Shown here: in pieces, positions 43,978 through 54,669 of the stretch
Layout: each line of letters starts with the position of its first letter
How positions within the stretch are numbered: position 1 is the first letter of the stretch
Assembly (NCBI RefSeq): GCF_007829815.1
Contig: NZ_VIWT01000001.1
Coordinates: 4,245,001 to 4,309,000 of the forward strand
From: Kitasatospora viridis
GTDB lineage: Bacteria > Actinomycetota > Actinomycetes > Streptomycetales > Streptomycetaceae
DNA: 64,000 bases
Reading direction: 5' to 3'
Notes under the pieces: generated by a model
Seen by the model: the letters and a program-made list of their open reading frames with translations, nothing else
Databases searched by the model: none
Told to the model about the DNA's origin: nothing
Program-made: the position numbers and the translations under genes

Positions 43978-44496
43978 CTAGCTGAGCAGCAGGTCGGCCT
44001 GCGGTCCCAGCACCTTGCGCAGTCGGCCCAGCGCCCGCAGGCTCTGGCTGCGCACGACGCCGGAGCTGGTGCGCAGCTCGGCGGCGGTCTCCTCGACGCT
44101 GCGGTCCTCCCAGTACCGCAGCACCAGTACGGCCCGGTCCCGGGGCGTCAGTTCGCCCAGGGCCGCGAGCAGGGTGACCCGCAGTGCCGGGTCACCGTCC
44201 AGGGCGATCTCCTCCGGTAACCCGCCCGGTGCCGGCTGCTCCGACGTTCTGCGCAGCCGGTGGTGGGAGAGGTACGTGCGCACCAGGACGGTGCGCGCGT
44301 ACGCGTCGGGGTGATCGGCCCGTTGCACTCTGCTCCAGGCCGCGAAGAGCTTGGCCAGGGTGGTCTGGGTCAGATCCTCGGCGAGGTGCCAGTCCCCGCA
44401 GAGTAGAAGTGCCGTCCGGAACAGGTGCCGTCCCCGGGCGTGTGCGAACTCCTCGAAGCCGGCGCGATCTCCGCCGCCCCATGGCTTTCCGACCAC
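43978..44496 (-). CDS. SigE-family (ECF) RNA polymerase sigma factor
   Basis: The 172-residue sigma factor has region 2 (about residues 12-80, EFAHARGRHLFRTALLLCGD, LAEDLTQTTLAKLFAAW) and region 4 (about 110-160, LGELTPRDRAVLVLRYWEDRSVEETAAELRTSSGVVRSQSLRALGRL). It belongs to the actinobacterial SigE-like group that often pairs with a membrane protein gene. GTG 44496 has a strong GGGGGGA site 4-5 nt upstream. Its promoter region faces that of acnA. Confidence 0.9.
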   Translation of the reverse strand: MVGKPWGGGDRAGFEEFAHARGRHLFRTALLLCGDWHLAEDLTQTTLAKLFAAWSRVQRADHPDAYARTVLVRTYLSHHRLRRTSEQPAPGGLPEEIALDGDPALRVTLLAALGELTPRDRAVLVLRYWEDRSVEETAAELRTSSGVVRSQSLRALGRLRKVLGPQADLLLS

Positions 44497-44638
44497 TCGT
44501 CCCCCCTCGCTGTCGTCGCTCTCGCCCGGTAAGGACGCCTGAGCCCGGGGGCCGCGTTACGGGCCGTCCGGAGGAACTTGCGCGGGGCGCGCCGGAGGGG
44601 TGCCCGAGGTCACTCCGGGTCCACCCGTGCACTATGGT

Positions 44639-44692
44639 TTATCTCGACATCGAGATAACTCGAAGCTATGATTTATCTCGACATCAAGATAC
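44639..44692 (+). promoter_or_regulatory. acnA promoter flanked by two 20-bp palindromic operators
   Basis: A 9-bp-arm perfect palindrome TTATCTCGACATCGAGATAA (44639-44658) overlaps a -35 (TCGACA, 44644-44649). A -10 (TATGAT, 44667-44672) follows at 17-bp spacing. A second, slightly imperfect copy (44673-44692) covers the expected start site. The two copies are 34 bp apart. In S. coelicolor the MarR-family protein TamR has been reported to control the aconitase gene; these may be its sites. Confidence 0.78.
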
Positions 44693-44776
44693 TTGCCGAG
44701 AGGCGATCCCCCAGGCTTCCTCGTGTGGGCAGCCGAAACCCCACGTGCCGCACGAAGTACCTAGAAGGAGTCAGTC

Positions 44777-47422
<2,646 letters not shown>

Positions 47423-47444
47423 TCGAGCACGCCCGTAGCGCCCG

Positions 47445-47476
47445 GACCGCGCTCCCCCAGGTGGGGGAGCGCGGTC
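47445..47476 (+). terminator. acnA terminator
   Basis: A perfect 14-bp stem (47445-47458 with 47463-47476) with loop AGGT lies 22 nt past the acnA stop and only 17 nt before the next start codon. Confidence 0.88.
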
Positions 47477-47493
47477 TGTGCTATGCCGGAGAG

Positions 47494-48135
47494 ATGGAGA
47501 CGCCAGCCGACCTCTGGCCGCTGATCCACGCCGAGCGGCGTGCGCTGCTCGCCGACGTGCGCCAGCTGGCCCCCGCCCAGTGGACGGTCTTCTCGCTCTG
47601 CGAGGGGCGCACCGTCCGTGACGTCCTGGCCCACCTGACGGCGACCGCCCGGATGACGCCCGGGAGCTTCTTCCGGAAGCTGGCCCGGGCCCGCTTCGAC
47701 TTCCAGCGGATGACCGACCGGGACATCCACGAGCTGACCCGGGGCCGCCCGAGCGCCACGCTGACCGCCTTCGAGGCGGAGCTGGACTCGGTGACCCACC
47801 CGCCCGGCCCCGACCCCAGCTGGCTCGGCGAGACCGTGGTGCACGCCGAGGACATCCGCCGCCCGCTGGGCATCGCGCACGAGTACCCGGTGGCGGCGCT
47901 GACCACCTGCGCGGACTTCTACCGCGGCTCCAACCTGCTGATCGGCGGCAAGCGGCGCTCGGCCGGCCTGCGGTTCGCCGCGACCGACGCCGACTGGACG
48001 GCGGGGGAGGAGGGGCCCGAGGTGCGCGGTCCGATGCTCGACCTGCTGCTGGCGATCACCGGTCGCCCGGCCGGGTTGGCGGCGCTGGAGGGCGAGGGGG
48101 CGGACGTCCTGGCCGACCGGATGCCGCAGCACTGA
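47494..48135 (+). CDS. DinB/maleylpyruvate isomerase-fold protein
   Basis: The 213-residue protein resembles the TIGR03083/mycothiol-dependent maleylpyruvate isomerase-like group. It has an N-terminal four-helix bundle with the metal/thiol-site pattern of VRDVLAHLTATARM (His near 49) and GETVVHAEDIRRPLG (His-x3-Asp near 127-131). Members act with mycothiol in detoxification, but this one cannot be assigned a substrate. The start is ATG 47494 with a close GGAG; an earlier in-frame start lies inside the acnA terminator and is unlikely. Confidence 0.75.
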   Translation: METPADLWPLIHAERRALLADVRQLAPAQWTVFSLCEGRTVRDVLAHLTATARMTPGSFFRKLARARFDFQRMTDRDIHELTRGRPSATLTAFEAELDSVTHPPGPDPSWLGETVVHAEDIRRPLGIAHEYPVAALTTCADFYRGSNLLIGGKRRSAGLRFAATDADWTAGEEGPEVRGPMLDLLLAITGRPAGLAALEGEGADVLADRMPQH

Positions 48136-48398
48136 GCCTGCGTCAGGGGCTCCCCACCCGGCGCACCGACCCCGGTTGGGCGCCTCCCGTTCACCTCTGT
48201 GAGCAGTTCGGTGCGATCCGCGCAAAACTGCACGAACCTGCTCATTTCTATGTTCAGGCGATCAATCGCACGCTATCGTCCTCGCACACAGGCAACGCCC
48301 AGGTGTCGCGCAGAAATACGCAGGCTCCCTGAACATTGCACATGCTGCACCGCCGACAACGCTTTGAGTGCCAAGGGCCGTTACCGGTGGGGAGACTA

Positions 48399-48430
48399 TT
48401 GCCGCCGGATGAACAGTGGACTATACCTTT
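48399..48430 (+). promoter_or_regulatory. ngcE promoter overlapped by a DasR-element-like sequence
   Basis: TTGCCG (48399-48404), a 17-nt spacer and TATACC (48422-48427) form a plausible promoter. AGTGGACTATACCTTT (48415-48430) matches 12 of 16 positions of the dre consensus AGTGGTCTAGACCACT and covers the -10. DasR is the GlcNAc-6-P-responsive GntR repressor of aminosugar uptake, so the setting is apt; binding is inferred. Confidence 0.5.
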
Positions 48431-48498
48431 GCCCATCGACCGAAACCCCCTCTGACCGGCTCCGTTGTCCGGTTGAAGCCCCGGCTGAGGGAAGGGAG

Positions 48499-48513
48499 TT
48501 GACGGGTCGTCAA
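48499..48513. promoter_or_regulatory. Inverted repeat in the ngcE leader
   Basis: TTGACG and CGTCAA flank a 3-nt centre (GGT) at 48499-48513, 67 nt before the start codon. It could be an operator for a LacI/ROK-type regulator or a small RNA hairpin. Confidence 0.4.
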
Positions 48514-48579
48514 GCACGACTTCCGAGGCGGACGCCGGTTCACCTCCGCATCACTGGACACTGAGGGGTAAGGGCACCG

Positions 48580-49974
48580 ATGGGCTCTGCGACTGAGTTC
48601 AACCGCCGTGACGTCTTCAAGCGCGCGGCCGCCGTCACCGTGCTGGCCGCGGGCGGCAGTTCGTTCCTCGCGGCCTGCGCCGCCGGCGGCGGCAGCAGTG
48701 ACGGCAAGACCTCCGCGCCGGGCAGCACCGGCAACGCGGCCAACCCGTTCGGCGTGAAGCCGAACGACCCGCTGGACGTGGTGATCTTCAACGGCGGCTA
48801 CGGCGACGGCTACGCCAAGGCCTTCGAGGCCATGTACAAGCAGAAGTACAGCGGGGCCAACATCAGCCACCTGGCCACCCAGGACATCAGCCCCAAGCTC
48901 CAGCCCCGCTTCAACGCGGGCAACCCGCCGGACGTCATCGACGACTCGGGCGCCCAGCAGCTGAAGATCGACGTGCTGGAGAAGGCCGGCCAGCTGACCG
49001 ACCTGAGCGTGCTGCTCGACGCGCCGTACCTGGACGACCCGACCAAGAAGATCCGCGACGTGCTGCTGCCCGGCACCATCGAGCAGGGCACCATCGACGG
49101 CAAGATGTACTCGCTGAACTACGTCTACACCGTCTATGGGCTCTGGTACTCCAACAAGCTCTTCACCGACAAGGGCTGGGCCCCGCCGAAGACCTGGGAC
49201 GACTTCATCGCCCTCTGCGCCACCATCAAGTCCTCGGGCATCGCCCCGTTCGCGCACCAGGGCAAGTACCCCTACTACGCCAACTACGTGATCCTGGACC
49301 TGATCGCCAAGCAGGGCGGCACCGACCTGGTGACCCGGATCGACGCGCTCGACCCGACCGCCTTCGACGACCCGGCGGTGCTGGCCGGCGTCTCCGCGTT
49401 CTTCAAGATCATGCAGGGCGACTACCTGCTGCCCGGCACCAACGGCATGACCCACACCGAGTCGCAGACCGCCTGGTGCCAGGGCAAGGCCGCCTTCATC
49501 CCGTCCGGCTCCTGGCTGGAGAACGAGATGATCAAGGTCACCCCGGCCGACTTCGACATGGCCTTCCTGCCGATCCCGTCGCTGGCCGGCGACAAGCTGC
49601 CGCAGACCGCCGTGCGGGCCGGCGCCGGTGAGCCCTTCGTGGTGCCGACCAAGGCGAAGAACCAGGCCGGCGGCCTGGAGTTCCTGCGGATCATGCTGAC
49701 CAAGGAGGGCTCCGGCAAGTTCGCCGCGGCCGCCAACTCGCTCTCCGTGCTGAAGGACGGCATCGGCCCGGACGTGGTGCTCAAGCCCGGCACCAAGTCC
49801 TCCTCGGTGGCGGTCACCGCGGCCGGCAGCAACACCTTCAACTACTCCTACCCGGACCTGCAGACCGCCTTCGACACCGAGCTGCAGAACGCCACCAACG
49901 AGCTGGTCAACAGCCGGATCACCCCGCAGGAGTGGGTGGCCCGGGCGAAGGCCGCCACCTCCAAGAAGGTCTGA
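48580..49974 (+). CDS. ngcE: GlcNAc/chitooligosaccharide ABC transporter lipoprotein NgcE
   Basis: This extracellular solute-binding lipoprotein resembles NgcE, which binds N-acetylglucosamine or its oligomers. The N-terminus has a twin-arginine motif (NRRDVFKRAAAV) and a lipobox (FLAAC, lipidated Cys near 29), so it is probably exported folded by Tat and anchored. The mature domain (about 50-464) has the family-1 sugar-binding fold (DVVIFNGGYGDGYAKAFEAM, SLNYVYTVYGLWYSNKLF, GKAAFIPSGSWLENEM). The 464-residue length is normal. The permease genes ngcF and ngcG follow directly. Substrate assignment rests on resemblance. Confidence 0.88.
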   Translation: MGSATEFNRRDVFKRAAAVTVLAAGGSSFLAACAAGGGSSDGKTSAPGSTGNAANPFGVKPNDPLDVVIFNGGYGDGYAKAFEAMYKQKYSGANISHLATQDISPKLQPRFNAGNPPDVIDDSGAQQLKIDVLEKAGQLTDLSVLLDAPYLDDPTKKIRDVLLPGTIEQGTIDGKMYSLNYVYTVYGLWYSNKLFTDKGWAPPKTWDDFIALCATIKSSGIAPFAHQGKYPYYANYVILDLIAKQGGTDLVTRIDALDPTAFDDPAVLAGVSAFFKIMQGDYLLPGTNGMTHTESQTAWCQGKAAFIPSGSWLENEMIKVTPADFDMAFLPIPSLAGDKLPQTAVRAGAGEPFVVPTKAKNQAGGLEFLRIMLTKEGSGKFAAAANSLSVLKDGIGPDVVLKPGTKSSSVAVTAAGSNTFNYSYPDLQTAFDTELQNATNELVNSRITPQEWVARAKAATSKKV

Positions 49975-50053
49975 CCCGGCCTCAGAGGGTGCAGGACCGA
50001 CCGGACACCGGGGCCCCGCGGGTCCCGGTGTCCCGCCGCGACAGGAGCAGTTG

Positions 50054-50986
50054 ATGCGTCACAAGAAATACCCCTTCATCGTGGGGTTCCTCATCGTCCC
50101 GGTGGCGCTCTACGTGCTGCTGGTGATCTGGCCGTACGTGCAGACCTTCGGGTACTCGCTGACCGACTGGTCCGGGGCCTCGCAGCAGATGAACTTCATC
50201 GGGCTGCGCAACTACACCAGCCTGTTCGGCGACAGCGTCTTCGTCACCGCGCTGGAGCACAACCTGCTGCTGCTGATCGTGCTGCCGCTGGCCACCATCC
50301 TGCTGGCGCTGTTCTTCGCCTTCATGCTCAACGTCGGTGGCCGGGGCGGCACCGGCGGGGTGAAGGGCGTGCGCGGCGCGGGCTTCTACAAGGTGGTCTT
50401 CTTCTTCCCGCAGGTGCTCTCGGTGGCGATCCTGTCGGTGCTCTTCCAGGGCGTCTACCGGACCGACCAGGGCGGTCTGCTCAACGGCGTGCTGGTCAAG
50501 CTCGGCCTGGAGGACCCGAACAAGCCGCTGCAGTGGCTGGCCGACCCCAACTGGGGCCTGTGGTGCGTGATCGGCGTGCTGATCTGGTCCGGCGTCGGGT
50601 TCTACCTGGTGCTGTTCTCGGCCGCCATGCAGGCGGTGCCGAAGGACATCTACGAGGCGGCCCTGCTGGACGGCGCCGGGCGCGGTCAGACCTTCTTCAA
50701 GATCACCCTGCCGCTGCTCTGGGAGACCATCCAGACCGCCTGGGTCTACCTGGCGATCGCCGCGATGGACTGCTTCGCGCTGGTCTCCACGATGACCCCC
50801 GGGTCGTACTACGGCGGCGGTCCGGACCACCACAGCGAGATCCTGGCGACCCTGCTGATGCGCAACTTCATCACCTACGGCAAGGCCGGCTACGCCTGCG
50901 CCATGGGTGTGGTGATCTTCTTCATCACCCTCATCCTGTCCGTGATCTCGCTCCGGGTCACCCGGCGCGAGCAGATCGAGTTCTGA
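50054..50986 (+). CDS. ngcF: Sugar ABC transporter permease NgcF
   Basis: This 310-residue binding-protein-dependent permease has six membrane helices. The first is FIVGFLIVPVALYVLLVIW, and the EAA loop that contacts the ATPase is EAALLDGAGRGQTFFKITLP (about residues 197-216). ATG 50054 has AGGAG 8 nt upstream; TTG 50051 is less likely. It lies 79 nt after ngcE and 13 nt before ngcG, in one operon. Confidence 0.92.
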   Translation: MRHKKYPFIVGFLIVPVALYVLLVIWPYVQTFGYSLTDWSGASQQMNFIGLRNYTSLFGDSVFVTALEHNLLLLIVLPLATILLALFFAFMLNVGGRGGTGGVKGVRGAGFYKVVFFFPQVLSVAILSVLFQGVYRTDQGGLLNGVLVKLGLEDPNKPLQWLADPNWGLWCVIGVLIWSGVGFYLVLFSAAMQAVPKDIYEAALLDGAGRGQTFFKITLPLLWETIQTAWVYLAIAAMDCFALVSTMTPGSYYGGGPDHHSEILATLLMRNFITYGKAGYACAMGVVIFFITLILSVISLRVTRREQIEF

Positions 50987-50999
50987 GCGGGGCCCCGGC

Positions 51000-51953
51000 A
51001 TGAGTACCCACACCGACGCGACCACCACGGTCCCGGCGCCGCGCGAGGGCGGGGCGAGCGCCTCGCGCAAGCCCACCGCCGCCCAGCGGTTCGGCGACGG
51101 CGGCGGCATCCTGAACGTCTTCTCGCACGGCTTCCTGGTGCTCTGGGCCGTGATGATCATCGGCCCGCTGATCTGGATCGTGCTCGGCTCCTTCAAGAGC
51201 AACGCGCAGATCGGCGGCAGCGCCTGGTCCTGGCCGACCAGCTGGCACTTCGACGCGTTCTCCCGGGCCTGGGACAAGGGCATCGGCGGATTCTTCGCCA
51301 ACACCCTGATCGTGCTGGCGGGTTCCCTCACCCTGACCATGCTGCTCGGCGCGATGGCGGCCTACGTGCTGGCCCGCTACGAGTTCCGGGGCAACCGGAC
51401 GATCTACTACTTCTTCGTGGCCGGCGCGATGTTCCCGGTCTACCTCGCCCTGGTCCCGCTCTTCTTCATGGTGAAGAACCTCGGCCAGATCAGCCCGCTG
51501 CTCGGCCTGAACAGCTACCTCGGCCTGATCCTGGTCTACACGGCCTACTCGCTGCCGTTCACCGTCTTCTTCCTCTACGCCTTCTTCCGCTCGCTGCCGA
51601 CCGCGGTGCACGAGGCGGCGATGATCGACGGCTGCTCGCACACCCGGGCCTTCTTCCAGGTCATGGTGCCGATGGCGAAGTCCGGTCTGATCAGCGTCTT
51701 CATCTTCAACGTGCTCGGCCAGTGGAACCAGTACCTGCTGCCGGTCACCCTGATGCAGCAGCAGAGCGGCTCCGACCCGGACCGCTCGATGCTCGCCCAG
51801 GGCCTGATGAACCTGGCGGTGCAGAGCGGCTACGCGAGCGACTTCCCCGGCCTGTTCGCCGGCATGACGATCGCGATGCTGCCGGTGCTGGTGGTCTACC
51901 TGTCCTTCCAGAAGCAGGTGCAGGCCGGTCTGACCTCGGCCACCCTGAAGTAG
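51000..51953 (+). CDS. ngcG: Sugar ABC transporter permease NgcG
   Basis: This 317-residue permease has a hydrophilic N-terminus (about 1-35), then six helices (from NVFSHGFLVLWAVMIIGPLIWIVLG) and an EAA loop (HEAAMIDGCSHTRAFFQVMVPMAKS, about 203-227). No ATPase gene is in the operon; streptomycete systems of this kind use the shared ATPase MsiK. Transcription ends at the following hairpin. Confidence 0.92.
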   Translation: MSTHTDATTTVPAPREGGASASRKPTAAQRFGDGGGILNVFSHGFLVLWAVMIIGPLIWIVLGSFKSNAQIGGSAWSWPTSWHFDAFSRAWDKGIGGFFANTLIVLAGSLTLTMLLGAMAAYVLARYEFRGNRTIYYFFVAGAMFPVYLALVPLFFMVKNLGQISPLLGLNSYLGLILVYTAYSLPFTVFFLYAFFRSLPTAVHEAAMIDGCSHTRAFFQVMVPMAKSGLISVFIFNVLGQWNQYLLPVTLMQQQSGSDPDRSMLAQGLMNLAVQSGYASDFPGLFAGMTIAMLPVLVVYLSFQKQVQAGLTSATLK

Positions 51954-51972
51954 GAGTAACGCCCCGTCAGCA

Positions 51973-52012
51973 CGAACGGCCCGCCCCCCGAGCAGTGGGG
52001 GCGGGCCGTTCG
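51973..52012. terminator. Bidirectional terminator between ngcG and pepN
   Basis: A perfect 16-bp stem (51973-51988 with 51997-52012) with an 8-nt loop lies between the two convergent stops. Confidence 0.9.
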
Positions 52013-52025
52013 ACGTGACGCCCGG

Positions 52026-54596
52026 TCAGCCGCGGTCGGCCTGCTGGGCCTGCAGCGCCCGGGCCAGCTCGTCCTGGCACTCCAGCACCAGCCGGCGCAG
52101 CGCCGGCGCGGCCTGCGGGTGCTCGGTCAGCCAGGCGCCGGTGGCGTCCAGGGTGGCCTGGTCGGTCTGCAGCCGCGGGAAGAAGCCGCCGACGAAGCGG
52201 ATCGCGATCTCGATGCTGCGCTCGGCCCAGATGGTCTCCAGCAGCTCGAAGTAGCGCGCGACGTACGGCGCGGTCAGCTCGCGCTGGCCGGCCTGCTGGA
52301 AGCCGGCGGTCTGCGCGCCGACCATCGCGTTCGGCAGCTCGTCCGAGTCGACCACGGCCGACCAGGCCGCCGCCTTGGCCTCGGCGGTCGGCCGGGCGGC
52401 CAGCGCCTGGGTGCGCTTCTGGCTGCCGCTGGCGGTGTTGTCCCGGGCCAGCTCGGCGTCCAGCTGGGCCTGGTCGGCCCGACCGGCGGCGGCCAGCGCG
52501 GTCCAGAGCAGCCAGCGCAGGTCCTGGTCCACCTCCAGGCCGTCGATCCGGGCGGTGCCGGCCAGCAGGCCCTCCAGCAGCTGCAGGTGCTCGGCGGAGT
52601 CGGCGCTCGACGCCAGGAACCGGGCCCAGGCCAGCTGGTGGTCGCTGCCGGGCGCGGCGGCGCGCAGCTCGCGCAGCGCGGCGTCGGCGATCAGCCGGCC
52701 GCCCTCGGCCCGGTAGGACGGGTCCACGAAGACGTCGAGCGCGACGTGCGCCTGGGCGTGCAGGGTCTGCAGCACGCCGATGTCGGACTCCGCGCCGGCG
52801 AACTCCAGCACCAGGTCCAGGTAGTCGCGGGCCGGCAGCAGCCCGTCCCGGGTCAGGTTCCAGCAGGCCGACCAGGCGAGGGCGCGGGCCAGGGTGTCCC
52901 GGATGTCGCCGAGCGACTCGCGCAGGGTGGCCAGCGAGTCGTCGTCGAACCGGATCTTGCAGTACGTCAGGTCGTCGTCGTTGACCAGGACCAGGGCCGG
53001 GCGGGGCCGGCCGACCACCTCCTCGACCGCGGTCCAGTTGCCGGTGATGTCCACCTCCACCCGGGCGCTGCGCACCAGGGCGCCGTCCGGCTCCCGGTCG
53101 TAGAGGCCGACGGCGATCCGGTGCGGGCGGGTCGTCTCGCCGTCCTGAATGATCATCAGTTCGGCGATCCGGTCCTCGGCGTCGACCGTGACGACCGGGG
53201 TGAGCGTGTTGACGCCCGAGGTCTCCAGCCAGGCCGCCGACCAGTCGGCCATCGCCGCGGCGCCGCGCCCGGAGGTCTCGGCCAGCACCTCCAGCAGGTC
53301 GCCGAGCACCGTGTTGCCGAAGGCGTGCCGCTTGAAGTACTGCCGGGCGCCGTCGAAGAACGCGTCCCGCCCGACGTAGGCGACCAGCTGCTTGAGCACC
53401 GCGGCGCCCTTGGCGTAGGTGATGCCGTCGAAGTTGAGCTTGGCGTCCTCGACGTCCCGGATGTCCGCGGTGATCGGGTGGGTGGTCGGGTACTGGTCCT
53501 GCCGGTAGGCCCAGGCCTTGCGCTGGTTGGCGAAGGTGACCCAGGCGGACTGGTACTTGGTGGCCTCCTGCAGGCCGAACGAGCCCATGAAGTCGGCGAA
53601 GGACTCCTTCAGCCACAGGTCGTCCCACCACTTCATGGTGACCAGGTCGCCGAACCACATGTGCGCCATCTCGTGCAGGATGGTGTTGGCCCGGCCCTGG
53701 TACGAGGCCTCGGTCACCTTGGAGCGGAAGACGTACTCCTCGCGGAAGGTGACGCAGCCCGGGTTCTCCATCGCGCCGATGTTGTACTCCGGCACGAAGA
53801 GCTGGTCGTACTTGCCGAACGGGTACGGGTAGTCGAACTCGCGGTGGAAGAAGTCCAGGCCCTGCTTGGTGACCTCGAAGATCTCCTCGGCGTCGAAGTA
53901 CGGCGCCAGCGACTTGCGGCAGGTGGCGGCGAGCGGGATCTCCAGCGTGCTGCCGTCCGGCAGTTCGCCGGCCCAGGAGTCCCGGGCCACGTGGTACGGC
54001 CCGGCGACCACGGCGGTCAGGTAGGTGGAGATCGGCCGGGTCGGCAGGAAGGTCCAGGTGCGGGCGGTGCCCTCGGCGGCGACGGACTCCTCGGCGGCGT
54101 TGCCGTAGACGTCCCAGGCGGCCGGCGCGGTGACGGTGAACCGGTAGGGCGCCTTCAGGTCGGGCTGCTCGAAGTTGGCGAACACCCGGCGGGCGTCGGC
54201 CGGTTCGAAGTGCGTGTAGAGGTAGGTCTCGCCGTCCACCGGGTCGGTGAACCGGTGCATGCCCTCGCCGGTGCGGCTGTACGCGCAGTCGGCGTCCACC
54301 ACCAGGACGTTCTCCGCGGCCAGGTCGTCCAGGGCCACCCGGGCGCCGTCGAAGACCTGGGCCGGGTCGAGCGCGCGGCCGTTCAGGGTGACCGCCCGCA
54401 CGGCCGGGGCCAGCAGGTCGGCGAAGCTGCTCGCGCCCGGTTCGGCGCAGCGGAAGCGGATGGTGGTCACGGAGCGGAAGGTGGCCGCGTCGGCCTCCGG
54501 CGCGCTGGTGACGTCGAGGTGCACCTCGTAACCGATCACGCTGAGGAGGCCGGCGCGCTGCTGAGCTTCGTCGCGGCTGAGGTTCTTGCCCGGCAC
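52026..54596 (-). CDS. pepN: Aminopeptidase N (M1 family)
   Basis: This cytoplasmic zinc aminopeptidase removes N-terminal residues from peptides. The exopeptidase motif GAMEN and the zinc site HEMAHMWFG followed 18 residues later by Glu (LKESFAD) are present near residues 255-320. The C-terminal ERAP1-like helical domain occupies about 500-856. The 856-residue length is typical of actinobacterial PepN. GTG 54596 has AAAGGAG 7 nt upstream; the longer frame to 54677 is not supported. It lies 73 nt downstream of the permease gene on the same strand. Confidence 0.96.
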   Translation of the reverse strand: MPGKNLSRDEAQQRAGLLSVIGYEVHLDVTSAPEADAATFRSVTTIRFRCAEPGASSFADLLAPAVRAVTLNGRALDPAQVFDGARVALDDLAAENVLVVDADCAYSRTGEGMHRFTDPVDGETYLYTHFEPADARRVFANFEQPDLKAPYRFTVTAPAAWDVYGNAAEESVAAEGTARTWTFLPTRPISTYLTAVVAGPYHVARDSWAGELPDGSTLEIPLAATCRKSLAPYFDAEEIFEVTKQGLDFFHREFDYPYPFGKYDQLFVPEYNIGAMENPGCVTFREEYVFRSKVTEASYQGRANTILHEMAHMWFGDLVTMKWWDDLWLKESFADFMGSFGLQEATKYQSAWVTFANQRKAWAYRQDQYPTTHPITADIRDVEDAKLNFDGITYAKGAAVLKQLVAYVGRDAFFDGARQYFKRHAFGNTVLGDLLEVLAETSGRGAAAMADWSAAWLETSGVNTLTPVVTVDAEDRIAELMIIQDGETTRPHRIAVGLYDREPDGALVRSARVEVDITGNWTAVEEVVGRPRPALVLVNDDDLTYCKIRFDDDSLATLRESLGDIRDTLARALAWSACWNLTRDGLLPARDYLDLVLEFAGAESDIGVLQTLHAQAHVALDVFVDPSYRAEGGRLIADAALRELRAAAPGSDHQLAWARFLASSADSAEHLQLLEGLLAGTARIDGLEVDQDLRWLLWTALAAAGRADQAQLDAELARDNTASGSQKRTQALAARPTAEAKAAAWSAVVDSDELPNAMVGAQTAGFQQAGQRELTAPYVARYFELLETIWAERSIEIAIRFVGGFFPRLQTDQATLDATGAWLTEHPQAAPALRRLVLECQDELARALQAQQADRG

Positions 54597-54669
54597 TGCG
54601 GTACTCCTTTGTCCGGCTCGCACGGTGCTGTGCAGGTTGTGTGGGCAGGTCCTGCCCGCCCGCATCCTT

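Larger units (their letters stand above)
48136..48579 (+). promoter_or_regulatory. Upstream control region of ngcEFG (444 nt, no gene seen)
   Basis: I see no convincing gene here. Base composition is less GC-biased than the surroundings. It holds a promoter with a DasR-like site near 48399-48430 and an inverted repeat at 48499-48513, both listed separately. The 5' untranslated part of ngcE would be about 145 nt. Confidence 0.6.
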
